64,000 bases of DNA from Hemicordylus capensis (lineage: Eukaryota > Chordata > Lepidosauria > Squamata > Cordylidae), in contig NC_069657.1 in assembly GCF_027244095.1 (NCBI RefSeq), positions 149,106,857-149,170,856 of the forward strand. Direction: 5' to 3'. Under the pieces are notes generated by a model that saw only the letters and a program-made list of their open reading frames with translations, did no database searches and was not told the DNA's origin. How positions within the stretch are numbered: position 1 is the stretch's first letter; each line of letters begins with the position of its first letter. Position numbers and translations under genes: made by a program. Positions 44,281-55,800 of the stretch are shown here, in pieces.

Positions 44281-44404
44281 GAAATACTCAGGTATGCTAC
44301 CTGCTGCAGAAAGGGAGGGAGGGAGGATGGACAGCTGAGCTCCAGTGGGACCGGTGTATGTGTGTGTGCAGGAATGTTTGTGCAAGGGGAGAGGCCTGTG
44401 GCAA

Positions 44405-45020
44405 GCACTTCCTTATTGGAGGCAGGGCCCAGGGAAAGTGCAGAGGAGCAGCCCACAGTGTATTATTACGGAAGGGGCAAGCCCAGCAAGACATATGTGT
44501 AGGGTTGCCACCTGTTTTTCTGCCAGGGCTCCTGTGCTTTAGTTTTAACAACTGCATGGCACTTCCTTATTGGAGGCAGGGCCCAGGGAAAGTGCAGAGG
44601 AGCAGCCCACAGTGTATTATTACAGAAAGGGCAAGCCCAGCAAGACATATGTGTAGGGTTGCCACCTGTTTTTCTGCCAGGGCTCCTGTGCTTTAGTTTT
44701 AACAACTGCATGGCACTTCCTTATTGGAGGCAGGGCCCAGGGAAAGTGCAGAGGAGCAGCCCACAGTGTATTATTATGGAAGGGGCAAGCCAGCAAGACA
44801 TATGTGTAGGGTTGCCACCTGTTTTTCTGCCAGGGCTCCTGTGCTTTAGTTTTAACAACTGCATGGCACTTCCTTATTGGAGGCAGGGCCCAGGGAAAGT
44901 GCAAAGGAGCAGCCCACAGTGTATTATTACGGAAGGGGCAAGCCCAGCAAGACATATGTGTAGGGTTGCCACCTGTTTTTCTGCCAGGGCTCCTGTGCTT
45001 TAGTTTTAACAACTGCATGG
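44405..45020. repeat. Four-copy 154-bp tandem repeat
   Basis: Units start with GCACTTCCTTATTGGAGGC at 44405, 44559, 44713 and 44866; the next boundary is at 45020. Periods are 154, 154, 153 and 154. Copies differ at only a few positions (for example ACGGAAGG, ACAGAAAG, ATGGAAGG). Each holds AGGGTTGCCACCTGTTTTTC and ends TTTTAACAACTGCATG. Long antisense frames across it are repeat artefacts. Confidence 0.97.
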
Positions 45021-45029
45021 CGAACAGCA

Positions 45030-46120
45030 ATATGGCAGCCTAAACCTTTCCCTCATTGCACCTCTATGGCACTAAAACCTGTGGAATTTCTGCCTGTAAT
45101 TTGGCTTTTAGAAGCACAGGAGCCCCCTCAGAAAATAAATGGCTGTGCTATACAAATGTATCTTATAATTCTTTATTTTTTAAAACAACAACAACATCGG
45201 GGCGGAGGCTTTCCAATCTGGTGGCATTTGTCTATTAGGAGAGTAGCCAAGTAAACAAGATTCATAGGCCATTTTAGAAATGTCTTTAGGAAGTCTGTTT
45301 AAACCCGAGGACTGGCAATATAACAATTCTGAAGAAATTTTTCTTTTTGGAGTGAAGGTTGGTTACTTAATTATATTGTGCATAAAACAGTCAAAGTGGA
45401 TAACTTATCTCCAGTTGATGTAACTGAAAGGATTAAGCACATTTTTTAAATGCTGTCATTAAAACCCATAGCACTTTGAAGTGCTTAATTTTAATTTAAC
45501 TGTAGCTATAGTATTTATTAGATTTTCAATACTAAGCTTGGCCATCATATTGAGCTTAGATTCATTCATTCACTCATTCATTATTTTATTTTATTTTTCA
45601 GATTTGTAGACTACCCCAAACTTCCATCTCTGGGCAGTTTACAGCAATTAAAATGTGATATGGCCTGAAGATAGTGACACATGGGAGAAAGTACTAGTTG
45701 GAAAAACCCTGCCAAAGCTGGCTACCCTCAAAGCTGGTGCACTTGGACACACAGGTTATTGTCAGGGGTAAAAATTAGGCCTTGTTGAGAGAATGCTTGG
45801 GGAAACTACCTCAAATTACCTCAAGTCTGCCACTTCAGATTTAGAAGGTAGAGTGAAGGATTCCTTTGGGTCCATGGCATTCTCTTCATGTCCAAGGTTA
45901 AGTGTCAGAAAATGCAATGTATTTTAAGAACATTTGCTTTGGTTATTTTTTCAAACGTATCTCACACTAACTATAGAAGTGTTTCAGCTCTGAACAAATG
46001 GGCAAACCCCCCCCGCCCCGCTTTTTTTTTTTTTTGGAAGCAAAGGGATCTCTGCCTGTATCATGTGTATTCCGTGAGAGTTGCTTAAAACAGAGGGTGA
46101 CATTCAGTGTAGAGAACTAG
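45030..46120. other. Intergenic with a LINE-like tail
   Basis: An antisense LINE-like tail is visible at about 45560-45655 ((ATTC)n then CAGATTTGTAGACTACCCC). The remainder is not recognised. Confidence 0.45.
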
Positions 46121-46139
46121 AATGCTGGCCATAGAAATA

Positions 46140-46560
46140 GGTGTTCAACTTCCTCAGGCTCAGGAATAATTCCATGGTATGAAACAGTCTTTGTGGAGGA
46201 GGGACTGTCTCCACTCTCTTGGCATCAGCCAGAGGAAAGACTGGATGGACCATGACAGGGTGCCCCCAGTGAAAATGCATTCACATGACGAAACTCTTGC
46301 TCCTGGGGCAGCAGTATAAAGTGGTACTCTTTGAGAGACATGGTTTGACATCTTTGTTGCCCTCCTCTGAACCTGTCCCAGTTGTCTATATTCTTTTAAG
46401 AGTACAGCACCCTTACCTGCCAACATATCCTTATTTTCCCATCAGGTGAGGAGGAAAACAGGGACATGTTGTCAGGTATGCAGCACCTAAAACAGGACAC
46501 AGTACTTCAGATGAGGTCTGGTCAATGTGGAATAAAGTGGAACAATTCCTTCCCTGGGAC
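46140..46560 (-). mobile_element. CR1-like LINE 3' region, diverged
   Basis: TTTGTTGCCCTCCTCTGAACC, CAGTTGTCTATATTC and ACAGTACTTCAGATGAGGTC match the antisense CR1 3' untranslated region shared by birds and reptiles. Confidence 0.65.
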
Positions 46561-46564
46561 TAGG

Positions 46565-47010
46565 AAACAAGGGGTTCCACTGGTGATCGAGCGCAACGGA
46601 TCCAATTTCGCAATCTTCCGCTGTCTGCCGGGAGCAGCCGGGGGTAGTGGGGGGGGGGGCGCGTGGGGAGATGTTGTCTGTTGCAAACTGGATCTCTTGC
46701 TTAGAAAACAGATCTAATGGATTGCACCTGGGTAGCAGAGGAAGATCGACTCATATCATGCCCTGGCTGACTGAACCAATGACTGCCTGTTTGCCTTCCC
46801 CCCTCGACTTGGGTTTCATTGCAGACGAAAGCAGCCCGGTGCCGGATTTCTGGGCGGATGTGACAGCGTGGCTGGATCTGGGAGGCGGAGTCTGGAAGTC
46901 TTTCACTGCAGGGAGGGGTTCTCCGCCGGGCAAAGTCAGTTCCATGCAAATACGTATATTTGCCATATTACTAGTTGTGTAAAAGCTGCGTCGCTAAAGT
47001 CTCACTATCA
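46565..47010. promoter_or_regulatory. Candidate regulatory block between CRYBA2 and FEV
   Basis: Unique, CpG-containing sequence between repeats (GATCGAGCGCAACGG, GAGCAGCCGGGGGTAG, a G-run near 46650, then GGTGCCGGATTTCTGGGCGG). It lies about 10.5 kb upstream of the FEV start, in territory where vertebrate FEV enhancers are expected. No coding signature. Regulatory role is inference. Confidence 0.25.
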
Positions 47011-47019
47011 AGAATGCTG

Positions 47020-47560
47020 AGGGAGAAGGAGAAAGGAAGGGAGGGAGGGAGGGTTCGCACCTCTGGGGAAGAAAAGATCAGAGACAGACTTGAGACTGCC
47101 AAGCCTGAGTTTCTATTGCTTTACCCGGTGGCAAGTATTAGAACAAAGACTCTTGTGACATTTTAAAATGCGGACACATTTATTATTATGAGCCTACTGT
47201 GGCTCGTCGTCAATATATACTGTGGCAAGAGAAACTTCGGATTGCTTTCACAATAGTCGCTGAATAGTCCTGGAATAAATGAAGGCATAAAACAAAAGGG
47301 CTTCTGGTCACCTGCAGACTGCGTGTCCCACATGGCCAAGTAACCTCAATTTCCTCCAAATCTTGGATTAGGGATAACGCCCTCTAGGTCAGGAAGAATT
47401 AAAGCATAACTTCTAGACAGGCTTGAGCCCCAGTATCTCTCACTGAAGGCATTAAACACGTGACGTGCCTTCTAATACCCACTGACTGCACCCCCTGAAC
47501 GTTTTAGTTTTGATGATCTCATCTCGCTGTGGTGCAAAATCTTAATGTTGTTTTGAGATC
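47020..47560. other. Intergenic, nothing recognised
   Basis: Apart from a GGGAGGGA-type run at about 47037-47053, nothing recognised. Confidence 0.5.
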
Positions 47561-47574
47561 TGTGGTAGCCCAAC

Positions 47575-47707
47575 CAGTGTTCCCTCTAACAGGGATTCCT
47601 AGATGTTGACTACAACTCCCATAATCTCCAAGCAAAAGACCCTGCAGCTGGGGATTCTGGGAGTTGTAGTCAACAACACCTGAGAATCCCTGTTAGAGGG
47701 AACACTG
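47575..47707. mobile_element. hAT-like fold-back MITE, exact target duplication
   Basis: CAGTGTTCCCTCTAACAGGG / CCCTGTTAGAGGGAACACTG are perfect inverted ends, flanked by AGCCCAAC on both sides (47567-47574, 47708-47715). Confidence 0.94.
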
Positions 47708-47764
47708 AGCCCAACTTCTTTTTGGATTTGTTCTGTTTGTTCTTCCCAGCGATTCATATCTGGA

Positions 47765-47975
47765 TGTGGTACATAGAAAGCTACTTTACACTGAGTCAGG
47801 CCATTGGTCCATTTAGCTCAGTATGGTTTATCTTGATTGTCATCAGCTTCCCGCAGCTTCAGACTGGGGGCTTTCCTTGCCTAATGTGGAGATCCTAAGA
47901 GATGAACCTGGGACCTTCTGCATGCAAAGCAGATGTGCTTCCACTGAGTTACAGATCTATCACCATAATTATGTT
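47765..47975 (-). mobile_element. tRNA-derived SINE (C-Ala type)
   Basis: AAGCTACTTTACACTGAGTC, GGCCATTGGTCCATTTAGCTC and GAACCTGGGACCTTCTGCATG, ending CTTCCACTGAGTTACAG. The tRNA A and B boxes are in antisense. Confidence 0.85.
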
Positions 47976-47984
47976 GGTCTGATA

Positions 47985-48630
47985 AGTGTGAACTTATTTC
48001 GCTTGGTGCATTTCTTGCATTTCTGGGGTTCAGCTTTCAGTTAGGATTGTTCACTTTTCATCTGACTTCTTTAACTGCCCCCTTCTGATTTCAGCTTCTG
48101 TGAGAAGCACAAAAGCAGGCCAGGCTGGGTGTTGTTTTTTAAGCAAGTTGACAACCTTATTTCAGATCAAAGGAGACTGCTTTAGTTTTGCTTACTTTAT
48201 TATGTGTAGATAGCAGTCTGCTAGGTAAATGCATTTTCTGAAGGAACCTGACCTCGCTAGTCTGTAGCTTTGCTAGCTTTGAGTGATATTATAGTTCAAG
48301 TAATATACTGATTTTGAATCTGCTCTCTTAACCTTTTTGTACCCCCTCCTTTTTTCTTTCTTTTCTTTTCTTTCTTTCTTTTGCTTCACTGGTCCTGAAG
48401 CACTTATTTTAGGAAATAATATCTTAAGGTATTTTATTCTGTGAGCAATTGGATTAACCCTTTAGCTCCTAGCACTTTGCAGTAAAAAGAATATGGGCTG
48501 ATGGTGCAGTAGTAGCAGAACCTGAAGAGTCCTTAATGAGTAATTGTAGGTCAGGGACATCTCAGACTTCTCAGTTTCTCTCACTGGGATATGTGGGCTG
48601 TGCAAAGAAGTCGGGATGAATCCTGCCTGT
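47985..48630. other. Intergenic, nothing recognised
   Basis: Only a (TTTC)n tract near 48350-48382. Confidence 0.5.
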
Positions 48631-48634
48631 TGGG

Positions 48635-48870
48635 TCAGTGTCAACTCCTGGCGACCACAAAGCCCTGTGGTTGTCTTTGGTAGAATACAGGAGAGGTTTA
48701 CCATTGCCTCCTCCTGCACAGTATGAGATGATGCCTTTCAGCATCTTTCTATATCGCTGCTCCTCGATATTAGTGTTTCCCATAGTCTAGGGAACATACC
48801 AGCAGGGATTCGAACCAGCAGCCTTCTGCTTGTTAGTCAAGAATTTCCCCACTGAGCCATTAGGTCACCA
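48635..48870 (-). mobile_element. Sauria-type SINE, near complete
   Basis: GTCAGTGTCAACTCCTGGCG, CCACAAAGCCCTGTGGTTG, AGTATGAGATGATGCC, GGGATTCGAACCAGCAGCC and CTGAGCCATTAGGTCACC: the antisense Bov-B-like end, body, B box and tRNA-like head in order. Confidence 0.9.
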
Positions 48871-49265
48871 AAGGTGTGACCTTTCCAACCAGTCATAGTA
48901 GCTGTGTGTTTAGTAGCAGCTTGATGTGCAGACAGCTGATAAGCTTTCTCTCCATTTTGTGAAAACCTCCGCTGGTTGATTTATGCACATCCAGTTGCCG
49001 TTAAAAGCAGAAGAATGGGTCACGCTGGTTGGCTACCCTTTCATTAACCATGATGGCTGCTCTAGTTTTCAACTTTTCCCCAATGTAAAAGTCATAAGTT
49101 AGTCTGTACCTTGTTGGGCCATTTAGACTGTGCCTTTGCGACTTTGGCCAGCATGGGGACAGAGACAGTGAACTCAGCCTGGCAACCCTTCCCCGAACAA
49201 CCAACTTCAAACATGAGACTTTCACTGACAGATGGAGAAGGAGAAGGATGGGTTTGGTAAATGCC

Positions 49266-49271
49266 TTTATT
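49266..49271 (-). terminator. CRYBA2: Polyadenylation signal of CRYBA2
   Basis: AATAAA in gene sense, 81-86 bases beyond the TGA stop. It is the first such signal downstream and gives a short 3' UTR of about 100 bases, normal for crystallin mRNAs. Cleavage would fall near 49245. Confidence 0.75.
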
Positions 49272-49351
49272 GGCTGCTGGGTGGGCCCTGGGGGCACAGA
49301 GGCAGGTGTGGGCTGTGGGAGGGGCCGGTGCGGCTGCTGCTAACACGCGGC

Positions 49352-49499
49352 TCAGTGCTGGACACGGCGGATGGATTGGATCTGGTTGGTATGGGCCTGG
49401 GTGCTGTATTCGCTGTACTTCTTGTATTCGCCATTCTGTTTGTCCCGCTCTAGAACATACTGGTAGCCCCGGTAGCCTGGGTATTGATATGCCACCCAC
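49352..49499 (-). CDS. CRYBA2: CRYBA2 coding exon 5 (Greek-key motif 4 and stop)
   Basis: 148 bases completing Ala148 and encoding residues 149-196, [19 protein letters not shown] to [10 protein letters not shown], followed by TGA at 49354-49352. Acceptor CCCATAG|GTGGGTG. The repeated Tyr/Gly core (YPGYRGYQY) is the canonical fourth motif. Confidence 0.96.
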
Positions 49500-49770
49500 C
49501 TATGGGGACAAAGCAGAACATTAGCAAGCTAGGGAGTCCCAGCCCCCCCCCACACACACACCTGTACTCATCCAGCAGAAAGACTCTACTGGGGAAAAGA
49601 TCCAGGGATTGGGATGCTCTTATTTAACTAAAGTTGCAGGGAAGCAATGTGTTCCCCACCCACCCACCCCACCCATTGCTAAAAGCAGTTTGAAAGAGGG
49701 ATTGCTGTTGCTGGTGTGTAAACAGATCTCATTTTGCTTTTGGTCAATAAGTTGGGCAGGGATGTGTGTG

Positions 49771-49833
<63 letters not shown>

Positions 49834-52800
49834 CTATATCATCTATATCTATATCTATCTATATAATCCTGCAAAACCTGTTTGACCAAGGCAACATTGG
49901 AACAAAACAATGTGTGTACATACCATGGAAAGTGAAGCCCCTTTCAAATCTCATTTTAAAAACCCATTGACTATCCTTTATTTTCTCTGGTGTATGGACC
50001 GCAATAAATCGATTGACTGATTGATATTGTCTGTCTCCCATCCCAGTCTGGCAGCTCATAAAACAATGAACTTGAAGGTCTGGGGGAAATTGCACAGTAG
50101 GCTCAATGTGATAAGATCTAGGAGCTGCTGTAACTTCCCCAGGGTGGTTGCTCAGTGGACACTCCCTGCTCCTGCCTTGAGCAGAAGGTAAGGACGGATC
50201 ATGAAGCGCCGTAACTGTGTCCATAACCACCGTGTAAGGATCTACACAACTTTAAGCGACCATATCTTTCTGGCTTTGTTTCATAAAATATCTTTGTCCA
50301 TCATGGTCTTCACTTCTTTAATCCTACCACCCTCAGGCACCTGAAGTTATCCCAGTTTCTTTAATGACTCCACTCATTCTCCCTACACCTGAAACCACCT
50401 CTCTGAACACCTATAGGGCACCACACCTTTTTCTTCCTTCAGATCTTTGCCGAACTTTTTCATGCCCATGTAGCTTTTCATGCCCATGACATGAGCAGGC
50501 TCATCAACTTTCACTTTCCCCCCTCTCAGTTGCTTGTTACCCTTGCCTCCACCCCCCCCCTCTTCCTACCCTACAATTGGGAACATGTAGATTGTAAGCT
50601 CCTTGTGGGCAGAGAACTCTCTCTCTTTCTCTCTGTTTTTATTGATATTGCTCTGTGAAGCATTGTGTATATTGCTGGGACTGTATAAATATTATAATTG
50701 ATCATGGCAGCTGTGGTAATCCTTGGGGTTCAGCCAGCTGCATGTATCAGTGTCCTTGGAAAGGCAAGTTTGGGAGAGTCCTCTGAAATAACCCAAGTCC
50801 GAGTTGGGGAGCAGAATCACCACTTACGCTCCAGCGTTGACCTTGATGGAGGCTACCTCCTTGTTGCCCCAGCCCATGGCCTGCAGGGACGGGTAGTCAT
50901 CGCTGAGCTCAAACTTGCGTCCTTGGAAGTTCTCTGCCTCATACAAGCTCACTTTGCTGTCACTGTGGTTCTGCAGGGGAGGAGGATGAATGATTCAGGG
51001 AGGAATTGCCCCAGGAAAAGTTAGCTCATGCCTCATCTTGATGGGGCTTCTCACTTTCAGTCTTGAACCCACTTCATGATGTGCACTAATCTCTGCCCAT
51101 ACACTTTAAAATGCATCTGGCATGCATGCATCTCCTAAAGAGACAGAGGGACCATGGCCACCCTCCTAACCAGCCCACATGCTGGGAATGTCCTCTCCAC
51201 TCTCCCTCCTCCTTAGTGTTATAAACAGGGATCTATCCATGGATCACTTTAGCTTGCTTTCCTTGATCTCCTTTTATCATGCTTATTTGGGGCTACAAGA
51301 ACACTCTAATGCAACCTAAGAGGTGCCTTGCTGGACCAGACCTCATTCCAAGTCTTCATGCCTGCAGCCATTGGGGATGATAAGAGTTATAGTCCAACAA
51401 CATGTGGGGAACATCCAGGTTTGGGAGCCCTGACCTAAGGCATACACGTCTGTACAGGAAGCCCCATTTAATGGTCATGGCTTGTCACCAACACTGCAGG
51501 ATGTAATGAATGCATGTCTCAGAACCTCATGGCGCCAAAATGCCCCTACATTGCTGGAGTGTTGAGCCTGTACTTCTACCCTCACTGTCCTTCCCCATGA
51601 ATGGGATGAGTGAATGAAACCCTAAACTCCTATTCTTTCAGATGGAAAAGGGAGACAGTTTCGCGGAAGAGGTGGATAAGCTAGAGGCCTGGGCAGACAT
51701 GAAAGACAATACAGGAAAGAGGGAACAAAAGTCCCCCTCGAAGATAAAGTGGTCTGCTATCTCTCCTTCCTTTTCCCTTTGTTCTCTCTTTGCTTCCTCT
51801 CATTTTTCATTGCTATCACCAGATGCAAAAGAAGACAGGGCTCCTGGGCAATTTTTTAGAGGAGCAAATTCCACTGTTTCCTGAAGAATAAACTGGCACC
51901 TGTCAACATTCACTCATGCTTTGGGGGGCCCTTATCTTTCTCTTTTCATATCCCTTCAGCAGTCCTACCCACATCAGCCATCGGAAGGCCTTCTTCTAGT
52001 CACTTAAATGATGCCAGTCTTTCTCCCTTGCTTCCCCTTATAGCTGCAACCCCTTCCCAAAACTCCAAAAGGATGCATTCTCTCTCTGTGTGTCTGTCTT
52101 CAGACCCTTTCTCATAAACTTCACCTGTTCCATGAACTGTTTGGCACAAAACCTTAGTACTCTTTCCCTGCTACAGAAACGAAGCCTAAGCATGCACAAG
52201 TGAACTACACATACTTTCTCTCCAAGGATGTGGTGATGGCCACCAGCTGGATGGTTTTAAAAGGGGCATCGACAAATTAATAGAGGACATCTATCAATGG
52301 CTACTAGTCTTTATGGCTATAGGCTACCTCCAGGCTCAGAAGCAGAATGCCTCTGAATACCAGTTGCAGGAAAGCAACAGCAGGAAAGAAGACATGCCTT
52401 CGTTCTCTTGTCTAAGGACTCCCCAAATATATCTGGTGGTGGACCACTGTGGGAAACAGGATACTGGACTGGATAGGCCTTAGGACTGATCCAGCAGGGA
52501 TGTTCATATTCTCCAACTCTATCCCCTCCTACTCTTGTGTTCCCCTGTGTCGAAGTTCAGATTGTGAACTTCTTGGACCAGGGGTGTAACAAGGTTGGAG
52601 TGGGCCCAGAGACAAAATTTTAAAATGCCCCCCCCCCCCCCATCACTGCCTTCCTCTAAAAATTAAAAAAATATATATTCAAGGAAGCTTGGGTGGGTGT
52701 TGGGTGGGGGAGACATGTCTCCTCCCCCCACCCCCGAGGCAGGGGCCCCCAAGACAACGGTCTCCCCTTGCCCTATTATAGTTATGCCCCTGCCTTGGAC

Positions 52801-55800
52801 CTGTCTTTTTTCTTATAACCACTGATGGCTTAATGCCAATTAAATAATAAAGATGAACCAGGAGTCCTGTAATCCATTGACTCTGGATGCCCTCAATGTA
52901 TGTATCCAACTTAGTCACTTCTAGCCCCTTAAAGGCACTGTATGGACTATTGTAGTCCATATAGTGCCTTTGCATCTCACTTTGGTGCTTTGCATCTTGC
53001 TAGCTATGGCTGAGCAGCTACTGTGGTTGATTGTAAAATATATTTATGCTTGTGGTTGCCTGCTTGTGAATGTCTGCTAACCTGGTCCTCAGAAAGCAGA
53101 AGAAGTGGACTTGGAATTCTATACATGATGCCAAAGAAATTCCCCCTAGCTTTCCAAGTCCTTGGGATTTGTAGGGCCCCCTGGACACAAGGAGTTAAAT
53201 CTGAAAGCAGGCACAGCTGCATCTCCCTCCCTTCCATCACCCATTCCTGCAGCTTGCAATCCGCCAAGCAATCCTGCCAGCCAGGAATGAGATGGTATCT
53301 CACACCCCTTTATTAAAGTGTGGGCATAATCTGATTGGTTGTTATTAAATCCCAGAGATGGGTACGTGCAGAGATTTTAAACCCTGGTGAGAGTCAGAAG
53401 CAGCAGCTCTTGAGATGAAATGATACGCATCCTGGCTACAGCCTCTTTGTAACCAACACTACACATTCTATCCAGCGTATCTGACATATACAACCTCTTT
53501 CCTTCCCATTTGGCCCTTTACCATTCCTTGACCAGCCCCCTGACTCTTCTGCCTCTGACCATAACACTATTTCTAAAAGCATCCTTCCCAGCATTGCTTA
53601 CTAATTTGTATACAGCAGCTTTTTAAATATATGCAGACTTGCAAATTATTGCTTTTGCTTCTGGTGTTGAGCTTGCCCTTTGGCAGCCTTACATATCTGT
53701 CTCTGTCTCTCTGTCTCTCTCAAAGATCAGACTACCATGAATGAATAATTCCCCAAAATGTTGCCTTGTCTTAGGCTGTTCTGTTTATGACTGGGGCATT
53801 TTCTGTTTTAAAAGGTCCACACCAGTGGTCCCTCTAATTTTTTCCATCTCTGTGCAGAATGAGTTTTGTACTGGGTGGCAGTATCATCAAAGCAGTGTGT
53901 GCACACCTGCATTCAGAATGGGGCCTTCCTGATTCAACTTGAGCAGGATCTAAATTGAACTGAGCAGACATCCAAAAACTTGTGAGCGTGTGCATGTGCA
54001 CACACCTTAGAGGGAACAGTGGTCCACACATAGTTTGATTAGAGTTATTTTCAAATTCAGCTTGCATGTCTCTGTCAAATGGCAGCAGGTAATATGTCTG
54101 CCCATCTCTAAGAGTCTGCATATCTAATCTATCTAGCCTGAGGTTTCATCTTCTGGCCTGGTTATGCTCTCTGATGACCAATGCAGATACAGACCAATGA
54201 CAAGTGCCTCAATGCACAGTACTTCTAGAGGAGTCTAAGTTCTCCATTATTTTCAGTTACCCTCCTTCTCAGTTGCAATCACTGCTTGCTGAAGGGGAGG
54301 AAGTTCTGCAGCAATTTCTCCCTCAGCCAGTCTCTAAATCAGATTCAGAAGGTGGCAGTCCATATTATTCATTCATTCATTCATTCATTCATTCATTCAT
54401 TCAATTTCTATACCGCCCTTCCAAAAATGGCTCAGGGCGGTTTACACAGAGATATAATAAATAAATAGGATGGCTTCCTGTCCCCAAAGGGCTCACAATC
54501 TAAAAAGAAACACAATATAGACGCCAGCAGCAGTCACTGGAAGTACTGTGCTGGGGGTGGGTAGGGCCAGTTACTCTCCCCCTGCTAAATAAAGAGAATC
54601 ACCACATTAAAAAGGTGCCTCTTTGCCAAGTTAGCAGGGGCCATATCTAGCCATTTCATTTGTTCACATTCAGGGTGCCAGACCCAGACCCTGAGAGTGC
54701 TTCTATGTCTTTAAGAGTTGCACAGAAGAGAAAATTAACTTTAGAACTTTGAGGGGGAAACCGGGGGGGGGGGGGGACCTTTACTTCCTCTCAACTCTTA
54801 AAGGCACAAAAGTCCTCTCTGAATCTGTACCTGGCAATTCTAGCCCAAGTAAGAAGTTAGGTATTTTGTTGGGTGGGCTTCAGTCAGTCCTTACATTTGT
54901 GAAAGATCACTAAATTGAATGGGCTGTAACTGCATTCAGCTCTAGCCCACTGTATAATTTGTGGTGTCCTGTCTTGCTATAGGGCTGTCAGGACACAACC
55001 TGAAGACTGTACCGTTCCATTCCCCAATGTTGCTGGAGATGAGGTAGCCACAATTTACCCACCCCTCCTTCCACGCCAGCAGTCTTCCCTGTAAGAGGGA
55101 TTCCCAGATGTTGTTGACTACAACTCTCATAATCCCCAGTCAAAGGCTATTGCCGCTGGGAATGCTGGGATTTGTAGTCAACAACATCTGGGAATCCCTC
55201 TTACAGGGAACACACTGCGGCCCTCCAGTCCTTTGACTGAACTGCCTCTCCCCATGCAGTAGTGAGCAGGTCTTCACTTTTGCCATACTGCATGCTAATT
55301 TGGTCTCAACAAATTATTGACCGGTAGGTCGGAGAATAAAAGATGGAAGATAGAAAAATGACATCTTTTAGAGCTCTGTGTTGCTCAAAGGCTTGCTTAC
55401 TCCTGTACAAGCAGCCATGTGCCTGATATAAGAAATCACTTTCATCTATTTTGCCTCTGTAAGATGTTAGCTTGTCAGAGACACTTTTAATTTCATTGCA
55501 GCTTTGTTAACGTTACTCCCTCTAGCATTTTATTTGAACCACTGTTGTCCTTGGCAACTCTTCTGTCATGCTTCTACATAATTTATTATAGGCACCAAAT
55601 GAAATTAGTATATACCACAGGCGATCCCTGCTAGGGGAGCACTTTTGAAAGAGATGGCGTTTGATCAATGAAATGTGATGTGTATCTATTGTCCATCACC
55701 CTGTGAGGTTCTCCTCTGTCTCAAAATCCTAAAGCACCCTTTTGTGTTTCCCTTTACACTGTGCTTTTGGAAGGCTGGTGGAAGGAGTCAGGAGGCAGCC

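Larger units (their letters stand above)
49500..50827 (-). other. CRYBA2: CRYBA2 intron 4 (1.3 kb)
   Basis: GT/AG intron containing a (TATATG)n microsatellite (49771-49832) and an old LINE-like 3' tail (about 50.58-50.70 kb). Nothing else recognised. Confidence 0.85.

Noticed and set aside
44358-45030. Frames of 112-136 codons on both strands with a repeated peptide
   Set aside because: Produced by the 154-bp tandem repeat; 154 is not a multiple of three, so the frame shifts between copies.
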